Source of the DNA: Periconia sp. R9002
Lineage: Eukaryota > Ascomycota > Dothideomycetes > Pleosporales > Periconiaceae
Assembly: GCA_023627715.1 (NCBI GenBank)
Contig: JAMAHW010000053.1
Location: forward strand, 211,988 to 275,987
Length of the DNA: 64,000 bases
Reading direction: 5' to 3'
Under the pieces are notes generated by a model that ran no database searches, had not been told where the DNA came from, and was given only the letters and a program-made list of their open reading frames with translations. The translations under genes and the position numbers were made by a program. Positions 48,331-58,511 of this stretch are shown here, one piece after another. How positions within the stretch are numbered: position 1 is the first letter of the stretch; each line of letters starts with the position of its first letter.

Positions 48331-49008
48331 CAATCGTCCCTGTTGCGCGGCAGAGGCTGGGGATACAGAGTGGGAATGCGAGTGTGAGGTCTGCTGCTGC
48401 TTGGGGGGCGCAGCGGCGTCGTGGGGAGTGTTCCGGGCAGACTTGCGCGTCGATGAGCCTGTGTCATCCGAAGAACCAGCACCACCCTTACTCCATTTGT
48501 TCGGCTTGTGACCTTTTGTGCGTCTAGGGTTCTTCTTCTGGGGGGTGGTAGTAGTGGTGGTTGCTGTGTCACGATGCACCTCGGCAGCGGGCGTCTGGGG
48601 GGAATCCCGCGACGACGTCAGCTTGGAATGCGAGCTGGCGGAAGAAGCTTCGGAGATGGCAATTGCACTCGCATGTGTATCAAAGGGTGCGGTGGGCGAA
48701 GACAAAGGCGGCGAGGAGGGCGTGGGTGGGGAGCGACGAGTCGAGGAAGCGGGCGCGGCTTTGTTCTTGTTCTTTCTCGCGGATGACGATGGCGGGCGGG
48801 CGTGTGTCTGTGTCTCTGGTGGTGGGTGTAGCAATATCGTGGAGCTCTGGCTGGGCTGGGTCTGGGTGCGAGTTGAGGTCTGTCCTGCCGTCACGTCAGA
48901 CGTCGAGTCCATCAAGATGCCAGCGGCGTGGTGGAGGTGTGGCTGGCCGAGCGACATGTACTGTGTACAGAGTACCGAGCACAGTGCTACAGCGGCTGGT
49001 GGAAGCAC
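48331..49008 (-). other. Open low-complexity frame upstream of PAN3
   Basis: The PAN3 exon 1 frame continues upstream without a stop to 49008 as Ser/Thr/Pro-rich sequence (for example TATTTTTTPQKKNPRRTKG and SHSHSHSVSPASAAQQ). It could be an extended, disordered PAN3 N-terminus or simply GC-rich 5' leader that happens to stay open. PAN3 orthologs usually start about 30 residues before the zinc finger, so I favour leader. Confidence 0.35.
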
Positions 49009-49790
49009 GGATGGCGGGCGGCGGGAGGATGCCTGGCCTGCTCGCGATACAAGTGGAGCTGCAAAACGGGGACGGCGGCGGGCATTGGGTCCTCCTCGGT
49101 GTGGTTGGGGGAGGGGGAGGGGGATGGGGGAAGGGTACCTGAAGCTGTCGCTAATGGGATGTTCGATCCGATCTCTCGTGCGGTGCTGTACTTGGCCACC
49201 CCGCGATTCTTAAAGGGCAGAGTGGTTCTCGTGGCTCGCCATGTATTGCAGGCGCAGTCCTTCCGATAAGTGGGCAAGAGACGTGAATGGAATAAGAATA
49301 AGAATAAACAACAGCAGAGCCCTGGCGCGATTGATGGGGAGCAACCCGTACTGTAATGTATCCAAGACCAGGACGTCGTCTATCAATTGATGCGCTTAGT
49401 CAACCTCGGAGACTTCAATGTTCCCAACTACATGTCATACCTCAGACTGCACATATGAAGAGAAACGCCACTGCATGTACATACATACATAGATTTCTGA
49501 GTATAAAAACTTACCATGGCGCCCTACAAACATGTTCACTAATCGTCGTCAGAACAATATTTGCTCTATTCCACCATGTATAACTACAATGGGTTTCGCA
49601 CCTACCTGGCTAACAGACGACTACCCCATGCGATCAACTTGCGGCTGTGTCAAACGCACAACATTGTTTGTCAACAGATTGTACCTTCCAAGATCGCGGG
49701 GGGCTAGCGTACACTGTGAATCAACACAACCATCGCCTTTTGATATTTACATCACCTCCCACCCATTACCACTCCATTTCACGCACCCTC
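49009..49790. other. Divergent intergenic region
   Basis: Promoter region between PAN3 and the Cys-rich gene. No supported feature. Confidence 0.4.
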
Positions 49791-50660
49791 ATGACCGAGT
49801 CCAAACAATCAACTGATTACTATACCATGGACCCATCTATCACCCACGACGGCCTCCCTTCGCAGGCGGTGACTCAAGCTCCAAAGCCTCTGATCCACCT
49901 TTGCTGTGTCGACAGCAACGGCAATCCCTCGCGCTTCCACGTTCTGTCCTGCGGTCATATTGTGGCCATCTTTGGCGACAACTGGAAATGCGGACGGAAT
50001 TGCCTAAATGCTACGCAATCACCCTATCAATACTGCAACTCGCTCCTGCAACAAGACTCCATCGGCTGTGAGACTTGTCTTGGAATCCCCATGAGCAGCC
50101 TATACAAGATGACGGGAGATTACACCCTTCGCCACTCCCTCGCTTTGACTCGTCACGTCATCGCGTCCTGGGCAGAAAATAGTTACACCGGGTCGGACAT
50201 GGCAACACTGCATTGTCCTTTGGCGAGCACCGTGTCAACAACTCACCTTCTTTCCTGCAATCATCTCGTGGACTGTGGTGCCCTTCGTAGTTGTGCCGCA
50301 AACTGCAAGGTGGAGACACTATGTCCTGCACACGAGTACAATCAAGACTCCCATCGCTCGGATGCAATTATTTGTCAAGAATGCGTCTTACGAGCAGAGC
50401 TTGTATATTCCCGCTATCATTCTATCCCCCGAAGCGCAGCATCTGAAGTCTTTGGTTCACCTAACAACTTCATCAACTCTACTGCTACTCTGCCCACTCC
50501 CCACGATGCGCTTGCTGTCCGCGTTCCGCAAGGTAGTGTTACTACGTCGAATGCTAACTTCGCTCCAGCTGAGGTTGCTACAAATGCTCTCCAGAGCAAT
50601 GAGTCAGATTCGGGAAACTCCACCAACGCCAGTGTTTCCCGTTACGGAGATTTGTGGTAG
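49791..50660 (+). CDS. Cysteine-rich protein with duplicated LSC-H-V motif
   Basis: ATG at 49791 (MTESKQSTDYYTMDPSITHD), 289 residues, single exon as modelled; a second ATG at 49827 is equally possible. Two related cysteine-rich blocks are seen: RFHVLSCGHIVAIFGDNWKC followed by GRNC, and THLLSCNHLVDCGALRSC followed by AANC. Each is followed by a C..C pair (IGCETCLG and IICQECVL). The spacing suggests two zinc-binding modules arisen by duplication; it is not a standard RING as far as I can align it. The C-terminus is Ser/Asn/Thr-rich. There is no signal peptide. A GTAGGT at the stop codon and a CACAG downstream leave room for a further exon. The family is not recognised. Confidence 0.6.
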   Translation: MTESKQSTDYYTMDPSITHDGLPSQAVTQAPKPLIHLCCVDSNGNPSRFHVLSCGHIVAIFGDNWKCGRNCLNATQSPYQYCNSLLQQDSIGCETCLGIPMSSLYKMTGDYTLRHSLALTRHVIASWAENSYTGSDMATLHCPLASTVSTTHLLSCNHLVDCGALRSCAANCKVETLCPAHEYNQDSHRSDAIICQECVLRAELVYSRYHSIPRSAASEVFGSPNNFINSTATLPTPHDALAVRVPQGSVTTSNANFAPAEVATNALQSNESDSGNSTNASVSRYGDLW

Positions 50661-50987
50661 GTCGCAAACGCCGCCTGCGCGGTCTTGGCAAGGGTCGAGG
50701 GTGATAACCACAGCCAAGGAAATCAATGAAACCTTCGAAATCGCTGGAACTACCAGGTCTATCTCCAGTCCAGATGTCATTTTGGTCATACCCAATATTC
50801 ATATGCCTCCAGATGTCCATTACCTGACGCCGCGCCGACACGCTGGTCACGCTAGCCGGCTTCCTGGCCCGTGCGCTGCTTTTAAATATCAATGAGTATA
50901 CACTTCAACACCGTCCCTTTGCCCCACCAATAGTCTCTACCTCCTACCTCTGCTCTCCGCAGCAACAACTCTCAAGGTATGTCTTTT
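50661..50987. other. Intergenic, nothing recognised
   Basis: May include a further exon of the Cys-rich gene; otherwise empty. Confidence 0.35.
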
Positions 50988-51392
50988 CTATTTCCCTGCT
51001 CCTTCAAAGCAAGTGATGATTCCCGGTTTCATCCTTAGCCCGATCTCCTCTCGGACCAGCTTCGTCCCTCGCCGCAGCTCCAAGTCCAAGCTCTGCCATA
51101 GACGGAGATCAGTTACCGATGACCATGTGGGTGAGGGGTTATCTCTTTGCTTACTAGTCGGAAAAGACTGCAATGAGCTTTTAGCAACTTGGTGGAGATT
51201 GAGCTGGGTGCGCGACAAGCTGGATCGAGGTTGACGTGACGCTCTCTTAATCTTCTCTCTGATCAATGCATATATCGTCTTCTTCAAGTTGTATGGTTTG
51301 GTATCCGAATGATCACTGACGTTATGGGGCAGGGAAGCATTTCTTTGGCGATCCTCAGCAGATGGTGTGTGGAAAGCAAGTGGTATACGCAT
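50988..51392 (-). CDS. Possible small hypothetical protein
   Basis: ATG frame of 134 codons, MRIPLAFHTPSAEDRQRNAS to CFEGAGK, basic and polar without a domain, signal or membrane segment. It lies between two confident genes with room for its own promoter. It could equally be a chance frame. Confidence 0.25.
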   Translation of the reverse strand: MRIPLAFHTPSAEDRQRNASLPHNVSDHSDTKPYNLKKTIYALIREKIKRASRQPRSSLSRTQLNLHQVAKSSLQSFPTSKQRDNPSPTWSSVTDLRLWQSLDLELRRGTKLVREEIGLRMKPGIITCFEGAGK

Positions 51393-51593
51393 AGTTTGAT
51401 ATCACGAGAGGGAGGCGAAGAGCAGACAATCACGGGAAAGGATTATTTTCATTTCTCCTTCATTTCCTTTATTGTTTTATGATACCCAAGTTTCCTATCT
51501 TAATGTATACATGTACCCTTCATCCAAATCCAATACAAAATCCAAAAAAAAAATTACAAGAACAATCCCAATATCAAACTCTCAAACGTTCAC

Positions 51594-52739
51594 CTACTCC
51601 ACATCAACTTTCCTCACCTCCACAAACCCCGACTCCCCCATCTTCCTCACCTCGACCCTCAACACGCCATCCTCCAACTTCGCGGAAATCCCATCGATGT
51701 CCACATTCGCCGGGTTCGCCCTAGTGCCGAGCCTGACCTTGCGCTCGAAAGCACCAACTTTCCTCTCCGCCATGGCGAGCTGCTCCAGCAATTCCTCGTC
51801 CGCGGGACGATACACTACACCTGCGATTTGGAGCTCGGACTTCTCGGCATCCCAGTTGACGCCAATGTCTTCCTTCTTTGCGCCCGGGAGCGAGATGTGA
51901 ACAATGTAGGCGGTAGGAGTGTCAAAGATGTCAGCGTCGGGAGTGAAGTCGTCGGTCCCGTTCACGTTCGCCGTGGTGGCGGCCTCAGGCGAGAAGAGAG
52001 GGGCGAGGAAGGCGAGTGGGTTGAAGGGATGCTGAGGAGGTGCTCCCCATCCTCCCCTTCCTGCTCCTCCGAAGAACGGCCCGCCGCGACCTCCCCACCC
52101 CCCGCGTCGTCCAGGGCCGTGGTGACCGTGACCGTGATGGTGAGGCCCATGAGGCCCATGAGCATGACCGGGACCACCCCATCCCCAACCTCGAGGACCA
52201 CCGTGACGACCACACCCACGTCGTGCGCCGCCGCCGCAGTGCTCGCCCCGACGACCACGTCCACGACGACAGAACCCCTCTGTTTCAGACCCGCTGCTGG
52301 TCGATGGACCTTCGCCGTTATCATGTCCTCCCTCCTTTTCCTTCTCACTTCCCTTCTCCTTCTCCCCCTCATCCCCTCCAAACTCCTTATTCAACTCCTC
52401 CTCGAACTCCTTCTCAAACTCTCCCCTCTCTTCCTCCCCATCATGCCGATGTCCATCTGCTCCGCGTCCGCGAGGTCGAAACGGGATCCCGCTTCCCTCC
52501 TCGCCAGGAGTGGCGGCGGGAGCAGCACCAAAGGGGAACCCCATGCCCCAACCACCCCACGAACCGAACGGCGGTGGCGCGAAGGACCCGTGTGCCCCGC
52601 GAGCGTTGGCGTCGGGGTGAGAAGGGGGAGGTTGGGTGAATTGGGCGAAGAAGGGATGCTCGGAGCCTTGTTCTTCTAGACCGGCGATGAAGTCCCAGAA
52701 GGGGGCTGTGCGGTTCATGTAGGGTACTGATGGTGGCAT
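51594..52739 (-). CDS. Small heat shock protein (HSP20) with a long Gly/His-rich arm
   Basis: Single exon, 381 residues, ATG at 52739. The alpha-crystallin domain is at about residues 262-381: TPDADIFDTPTAYIVHISLP, GAKKEDIGVNWD, then KLEDGVLRVEVRK, the last giving the family's G-V-L motif. This is an ATP-independent holdase that binds unfolding proteins in oligomers. What is odd is the N-terminal 260 residues, far longer than the 40-80 usual for HSP20. They hold an aromatic/Gly/Pro start, an acidic stretch of mostly Glu and Lys (EEERGEFEKEFEEELNKEFG region), then a block dominated by Gly, Arg and His (GHAHGPHGPHHHGHGHHGPG). The His-rich block could bind metal or drive condensation; this is inference. 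Expected cytosolic or nuclear. Confidence 0.93.
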   Translation of the reverse strand: MPPSVPYMNRTAPFWDFIAGLEEQGSEHPFFAQFTQPPPSHPDANARGAHGSFAPPPFGSWGGWGMGFPFGAAPAATPGEEGSGIPFRPRGRGADGHRHDGEEERGEFEKEFEEELNKEFGGDEGEKEKGSEKEKEGGHDNGEGPSTSSGSETEGFCRRGRGRRGEHCGGGARRGCGRHGGPRGWGWGGPGHAHGPHGPHHHGHGHHGPGRRGGWGGRGGPFFGGAGRGGWGAPPQHPFNPLAFLAPLFSPEAATTANVNGTDDFTPDADIFDTPTAYIVHISLPGAKKEDIGVNWDAEKSELQIAGVVYRPADEELLEQLAMAERKVGAFERKVRLGTRANPANVDIDGISAKLEDGVLRVEVRKMGESGFVEVRKVDVE

Positions 52740-54293
52740 GTTTTGTTTATTTTTTGTTTTTTTTTACTTGCGAATGAGGTTGTGGGCTGTTTTGGATAGA
52801 AAGATGATGATGTTGTGTGTGTGAGAGAGAAGAAGTAGAAAGTATTGATGTATATGTATACTCTTATACACCAATCAAACAAAAATGCGTAAGATACCAA
52901 GGTAGGTATTTGATAACTTCGAAGAATATGTAGCTGTGAAGCAAAGAACCAACAAACAAACCACCACCAAACGAGAAAACCATCCACACTTTATACATCC
53001 CACACCATTTCCTTCCAAACCCATCCACTACCTTCCACCGTTTCCAATACGAAAAGTCTAGGCATCTACCTACAACACGTGTGCAAGGCAAAAAACAGCC
53101 AGTACGCGTACGCACATTGTCTGCCTATGGTTGCCTTCGCCACCTGCGGCTAGTGGGCTAGACTACCTACTCAGGTAAGTCAACTTGTTTGGGAGGGTAA
53201 GGTAGGCCAATCGGAGGAATGATTGGGGGATGGTGGTGTGGTTTTGGATGGGGATGGATGATTAGGTGCTTGGTGGGTTAGGTGTTTAGGCAGGCGTTTG
53301 GTGTACGCGTTCGGTTGGTGGTGGTCGGGGGTTCGGGGATTCGGGGGTTGAGGGCGCCGCGAATTGTTTGTGGCGATTGCTTGGGGTTAGGGGTTGTGGT
53401 GGCGGGATGGGGAGAATATAGGATTGTTTTTTTTTGTTCTTTGTGTGTTTGTAGGGGAAGCTTCTGTTTTATGGGGTGATTGGGATATCTGGTGTGTTGG
53501 TACCTACATAGGCATGTAGAGGGCTATGTTTTTGTTGCTGTGAGAAACTACTTACTCTTTGATGGAGCTCTTGTCTTCAGGAGCTTTTTTTTTATTAATT
53601 AGATGTGTACAATTTCAAATTATTGTTACTGTGGAAAGATCTGGGTATGATCTCGCTGCCAATCGTGAAATACAATGGATAGCAGGGTTGGTGTTACTCG
53701 GTCGTAGTGATAGCAGTACCTAGGTATCGTAGATGTATTTAGCAGTATTGCTGAACGACTCAACGATTTTTTAGTAAATCATGAAACTGTACGTGAAGAT
53801 ATCTTTTTAAGAAGGCTCAATAAATCCATCACTGCTTAAACGTCCCCTTCATAATTCTCGATGGGTACTTATAGCATCCTATCCAATTGATGTCTGATGT
53901 GGTGCGTCTAACCAGCCAGCATTTGAAGCTCTCAAAATACGCAAACTATAGACCTACAAGATCTATATATACCGCCTTAGACAATACGGTCGCATACAAA
54001 TCTAATTGGAATAAAGAGAAAGCAAATCAGTTTTCGCATTCTTTTTCAGCATGAACTGTATACATACGCTCCCAAAATGGAACCTGCTAGTAGATTCGCA
54101 GAATGCGGGGGCGGGGTCGATGTACCTTGACCCACCACAACTGCACACGATGACGCCATTAAGCAAACATTCTTCACATTAAGCACCTCATAGATAGGTA
54201 CCTAACTACCTACCTACAAACCTTCGCACCACCAACTCTCCCACCAAACCAACAACTTCCACGTAAATTTCCAAACCCCCAACGAATTCGAAA
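52740..54293. other. Intergenic, nothing recognised
   Basis: G/T-rich low-complexity sequence at 53200-53480, then AT-rich sequence. No supported gene. Probably holds the HSP20 promoter; I see no unambiguous heat-shock element. Confidence 0.45.
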
Positions 54294-54919
54294 ATGCCAA
54301 TCCCAACCTCCACCTCAGTCAGCGAGTCCGCCGTCATCGCCGCGCCCTTCTCCGACGTCTGGCACCTCATCAAGCTGCAGGACTTCAGCAAGTTCTGGAG
54401 CAAGCTCGAGAAGAGCGAGTGGGTCAAGGGCGCGTCCGAGGAGACGGATATCGTGCAGTGGACGTTCAAGGATGGGACTGTGTTGGATGTCAAGCAGGAG
54501 GAGCACTCGGTAAGTTTGACCTATTTCTTTTTTTAAGGGATTGATTGGTGAGGGTGTGCTTGTGCTGATTTTTTTTTTTTTGGGATAGAGCATCGATCAC
54601 TTCATCACGTACTCGGTCATCTCCTCGCAGCCCGCGCTCTCGTACACGTCCGTCGTGAGCACCATTCGCGCTTACCCCATCACCTCGGGGGACCACGAGG
54701 GCCAGACGTTCGTCACCTGGTCTGGAAACTTCTCTAGTGATGCTGATGCTGGTACGTCAATTCTCTTCCTTGTCCTCCGTGTAGCTTTGGAAGTGTGTGT
54801 TGGGAAGCCGGATGTATCTGACATGCGTGTTTTGAATAGGTGTTATTGCCGACGCAAAGTTCAAGCGCCGTGAGGCTCTTTCTGACCTCGCCAAAGCCGC
54901 TTCCGCTGGCAAGAAATAG
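54294..54919 (+). CDS. START/Bet v1-like (SRPBCC) small protein
   Basis: Three exons: 54294-54509, 54589-54751 and 54840-54919, all phases consistent, 152 residues. The start SVSESAVIAAPFSDVWHLIK is the first beta strand and helix of the SRPBCC / polyketide-cyclase-like fold, which forms a hydrophobic pocket. Further blocks are WTFKDGTVLDVKQEEHSSID, FITYSVISSQPALSYTSVVS and GQTFVTWSGNFSSDADAG, and a C-terminal helix, AKFKRREALSDLAKAA. The first acceptor follows a poly-T tract. The ligand is unknown; fungal members are mostly uncharacterised. No signal peptide, so intracellular. Confidence 0.9.
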
Positions 54920-55607
54920 GCAGTTGAGTGGAGATGAGAAGGTGTGAAGAGGAGGCGTTATGGGGTCGGTGGACGTCAAACGAGCCCTCTTGGAGCATGG
55001 GTATGGATTACAGTCGACATGTGCGGCTGCGAGTCGCTCATACGAGCATGATTCGTGCATGCCACTGAGCCACGATGAAATTGTATGGATATGTTTTAGG
55101 TGTGTATTTGATATTTGAGCCGATGTAAGGTCCGACACGGGACGCGGCTTTTCGCAGAAGGGATAAACAAATGAATACCTATATATCACGAAACAGAACT
55201 TCATTATGAGAGAAACGACGTTGCTGAGTTCAAGAAATGATTGATCATAAGGGGGAAACCATCCCCATCCGCAACTATAAACATGATGCCTGTCGCCATG
55301 GGCGGTATAATCCGACCAAACACCAACGAAGTGAGACATAGGCACAGTAACCAAGTAACGCCATTCATTCCCAGCCCGCACAGTAGGGTATCTGTCAATT
55401 GATGCATTTTCCAGAACACCTTCAAAAACACCCTCCCAAGGGTCAAAAGTGAAACATCCAAATAATAAAAAGGAAGAAATCAACGCCAATGACCCTGAGT
55501 ATAAACAATCCGCGGTCCAGGGTAGAGAATCCACAACGCTCAAGAGGAAGGTGCGACTTAGGACGAGCGTACTGCTTAGAGCGAAGGCGGCTCGACACGA
55601 AAGACGG
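54920..55607. other. Shared 3' region of convergent genes
   Basis: Between the SRPBCC gene and SPT20. No supported feature. Confidence 0.45.
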
Positions 55608-58511
55608 CTAGACTCCGCTGAAGTTGAAGCCACCATCGCCGCCCTGTCCCTGCTGCTGCCCCATCTGCTGGTTCATCTGCGCCTGCCTCATCATGGCCAC
55701 ACGCATCTGTTGCTGTTGCTGCGCCGACATGTTGTTCATGTTGACACCCTGCATGTTGGCCATGTTCATATTCATGTTTTGCATACCTTGCATACCCTGC
55801 ATGCCTCCGCCGCTATTTTGCATATTGGCCATGTTCATACCCTGCATGTTCCCCATATTCATGTTCATGCCCATGTTGTTCATCATCATCCCGTTAGCAG
55901 CTTGATTGGGGTTCTGCTGCTGTTGTTGCTGCTGGGCCAATTGTTGTTGACGGAGAGCGAGGAGCTGCTGCTGACGTTGATGATTCTGGCGTTGTTGGGC
56001 TTGCATGAGTTGCTGGTATTGTGCCATTTGGTTCGAGGCGGCAGGATTCCCACCCTGCATGCCCATTTGCTGTTGCATGCCTTGATTCATGTTCATCTGG
56101 CCTCCTTGTTGCATCATGTGCTGCTGCTGCTGTTGCTGCTGGCTTTCGCGCTGCTGGACGATCATCTCGAGTTGTCGCAGCTGCGCAACAGCTGGTGCGG
56201 GTATTTGTCCCTGGCCAAATTGCTGGACCAATTGGTGCCTACGTTGGCGAAGCTGCAATTGAAGCTGATTCAGAGACATGTTGGCGATGTTGGTAGGGCC
56301 ACCGTTTGGCATGCCACCTTGAACCATACCGGGAGACGCGTTTCCCATCTGCGAGTTCTGCAGGCTGCGCATGTATTGTGAAGCCAACATGTTCCTATAA
56401 TGCTGGGGATTCTGCCCGGCAGGTACGCCGTTTGCTTGGATTGTCATTTGCGCCCGCTGGAGGGCCATTTGCTGGAGCGTGTTGCCTCCAGGGGACATGC
56501 CTGACTGTGCTGCCATTTGCTGGCGCATGCGTATCTGTTGGGCTTGTGCCATTTGCATCTGCTCGGGCGTCATACCATTAGACTGAGGCGTCTGCATCAT
56601 GATAGGTGTGTTGCCTTGCATTGCGCCGGTTGGACTGCCCTGGTTCATCCGTGGAGTGGGTGTAGAGGAAACATTGCGGGCAGGCATAGCAGTGTTCATG
56701 ACGGGGGTGTTCTGCACCATCTGCGGAGTTCCAGTGCGACTCATGCCGTTCTGTTGCTGGCTGGCGCTTCGTGCCATCGCATTGTGTTGTGAGATGACAG
56801 AAGGTGGTCTCGCCGGACTACCTGCGCCGTGATTGGACGATGTAGCAACCATCGGGGTACCTCCCACAGGGTGTGTCACGTGCGCACCAACAAGAGGGGA
56901 CCCTGCGTTTGCCATGGGTGTAGGCTGGCGGGGAACGGGCGAAGAAAACTGAGGTTGAGTCGCGGAAAGAGGTGTTTGAGTTGCCATCTGCTGGGCCTGG
57001 GCCTGGGCATGTGCTTGTGCCTGAGCTTGTGCCTGAGCCTGGGCCTGCGCTTGTGCCTGTGCCTGTGCCTGCGAGGACTGTGCGGCCTGCTGCATAGCCA
57101 GCTGTTCTGCTTGTTGTTGTTGTTGTTGTTGTTGTTGTTGCTGCTGGCGTTGTTGATTTTGGAGGGCCTGCTGCTGAGTTCGCATCATGGCGGCGTTTTG
57201 AGCGTTCTGCTCGGCTTGTCGGTTTGTCTCCTCTCGGCGTTTCTGTGCCTCCGCCTCCATTTGAGCTTGCCTCTTGGCCTGTGCTTGTCGTGCCTCCTCC
57301 TCTTTCTTCCTCCGCTCGTTTTCCTCGATGTTCATCTTGATACTAGCCAAAGTCTTGAAACGCGAGAAAGTCTGTTGATTTGCTCCTGCCCGTGCGGCAT
57401 CATCACCAGAAGCAGCAGCTGTCTTGCCAGCCTGACCGTCATCGCCCGCGAGCATGTACCGCTGTATATCAGCAGCTTCAGCCTCATCTGCCGCCAGTTC
57501 TGCTGTCGTTCTCTTACGAGTCTTGCGTTCTGGCGCGGGATGTTGATTGTTAGGGTGTGTCATTGCTTCGATCAACGCGACTGACTCCCCCAGGCTTTTT
57601 GTCGGCTCGAGGTACAGTTTCGGACATTGTGCGTGTAAGACGGCGGATTCAAACTCGTGGATATTACTGTCCTCTACAACCATTTTCTGGCGTTTCGGAC
57701 TACGGCCAGGGGTCAGTCCCGGAGTCGGGGGGACGGCGGTCAGTGGAGTCGGTGGGTTGCCGGCTCGACTTGCAACCTGATTCCTTCGATTCAGCGCTGC
57801 TTCTGACGCGGGCGTAGCCGCGAGTATTTGTATATCCATATAATGTGTTAATGAGGCTGGAAACAGCACAACGGTATAAATCCTCGGCTTGCTTGGCTGC
57901 TTCTGTGATGCAGGCTGACCAGGCGCTGGCATGTTTTCCTTGCCCACATCCTTCTCTTGCTTCGTTGCGGGATCTGTCTGATTGGGTTTCGGGGTCGATT
58001 TGGGAGTGGGATACGGGACATTGGGTGAGGGAGTAATATATTCATGGTAATTATGAATAGAAAAGGGTGTCATGCCATTGTTGTCGCCTGCTTTAGCGTT
58101 GTCGTCTTTAGCTTTGACTCCAGCGGGCCGGTGATCATGGACCTCGACTATGAGACAATTGTCGTAGAATGGGATATTGAGTGCATAGAGCTCCTCCAGC
58201 ATATTGTGTGGGACCGTTTTTTCCTTGAGGTGCTGAAGGAGCTCGCGCATAGGCGACGCGTATGATAGAGTCTCTTGGGAGTCGTTCAGGCGGAAGTGAT
58301 TTTGGTGCAAGTACACGCGCAGCGACGGAGGGCTACCCTTGAACTTGGCTAATATGTCCTGCTGCGTGTAGACAAAGCGCTTCGCTTCCTCTTTTGGCGC
58401 CATATTGTCCATGGTGTTTATTCGTGGTGCGACTTTTGCGGCGTTTGGGCGTTGAGATTCGCGCCGCTGGCGGAGCGCCTGGGAAGGCCGGGTGGTCGCA
58501 ACTGTCGACAT
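55608..58511 (-). CDS. SPT20: SAGA complex subunit SPT20
   Basis: Single exon, 967 residues, ATG at 58511. SPT20 holds the SAGA coactivator complex together. The conserved N-terminal domain (about residues 58-330) shows PPSLRVYLHQNHFRLND, then MRELLQHLKEKTVPHNMLEE, then YDNCLIVEVHDHRP, and later PRIYTVVLFPASLTHYMDIQ and AQCPKLYLEPTKSLGESVA. The remainder is Gln/Ala/Met/Asn-rich, with a perfect alternating QA run (11 or more repeats, about residue 485), a poly-Q run around 465, and Met/Asn-rich tails near NNMGMNMNMGN. These low-complexity parts are normal for activator-binding coactivators and are likely length-polymorphic. Nuclear. Annotated on the order of the N-terminal blocks. Confidence 0.93.
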   Translation of the reverse strand: MSTVATTRPSQALRQRRESQRPNAAKVAPRINTMDNMAPKEEAKRFVYTQQDILAKFKGSPPSLRVYLHQNHFRLNDSQETLSYASPMRELLQHLKEKTVPHNMLEELYALNIPFYDNCLIVEVHDHRPAGVKAKDDNAKAGDNNGMTPFSIHNYHEYITPSPNVPYPTPKSTPKPNQTDPATKQEKDVGKENMPAPGQPASQKQPSKPRIYTVVLFPASLTHYMDIQILAATPASEAALNRRNQVASRAGNPPTPLTAVPPTPGLTPGRSPKRQKMVVEDSNIHEFESAVLHAQCPKLYLEPTKSLGESVALIEAMTHPNNQHPAPERKTRKRTTAELAADEAEAADIQRYMLAGDDGQAGKTAAASGDDAARAGANQQTFSRFKTLASIKMNIEENERRKKEEEARQAQAKRQAQMEAEAQKRREETNRQAEQNAQNAAMMRTQQQALQNQQRQQQQQQQQQQQQAEQLAMQQAAQSSQAQAQAQAQAQAQAQAQAQAHAQAQAQQMATQTPLSATQPQFSSPVPRQPTPMANAGSPLVGAHVTHPVGGTPMVATSSNHGAGSPARPPSVISQHNAMARSASQQQNGMSRTGTPQMVQNTPVMNTAMPARNVSSTPTPRMNQGSPTGAMQGNTPIMMQTPQSNGMTPEQMQMAQAQQIRMRQQMAAQSGMSPGGNTLQQMALQRAQMTIQANGVPAGQNPQHYRNMLASQYMRSLQNSQMGNASPGMVQGGMPNGGPTNIANMSLNQLQLQLRQRRHQLVQQFGQGQIPAPAVAQLRQLEMIVQQRESQQQQQQQHMMQQGGQMNMNQGMQQQMGMQGGNPAASNQMAQYQQLMQAQQRQNHQRQQQLLALRQQQLAQQQQQQQNPNQAANGMMMNNMGMNMNMGNMQGMNMANMQNSGGGMQGMQGMQNMNMNMANMQGVNMNNMSAQQQQQMRVAMMRQAQMNQQMGQQQGQGGDGGFNFSGV

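Noticed and set aside
48518..49213. 231-codon plus-strand frame opposite the PAN3 leader
   Set aside because: Low-complexity GC-rich sequence is open in several frames on both strands; no family match.
51962..52679. Plus- and minus-strand Ser/Arg/Leu-rich frames inside the HSP20 locus
   Set aside because: Shadow frames of the GC-rich Gly/His arm.
55449..57584. Long plus-strand frames rich in Leu/His/Cys
   Set aside because: They are complements of the Gln/Met/Ala-rich codons of SPT20 on the minus strand.
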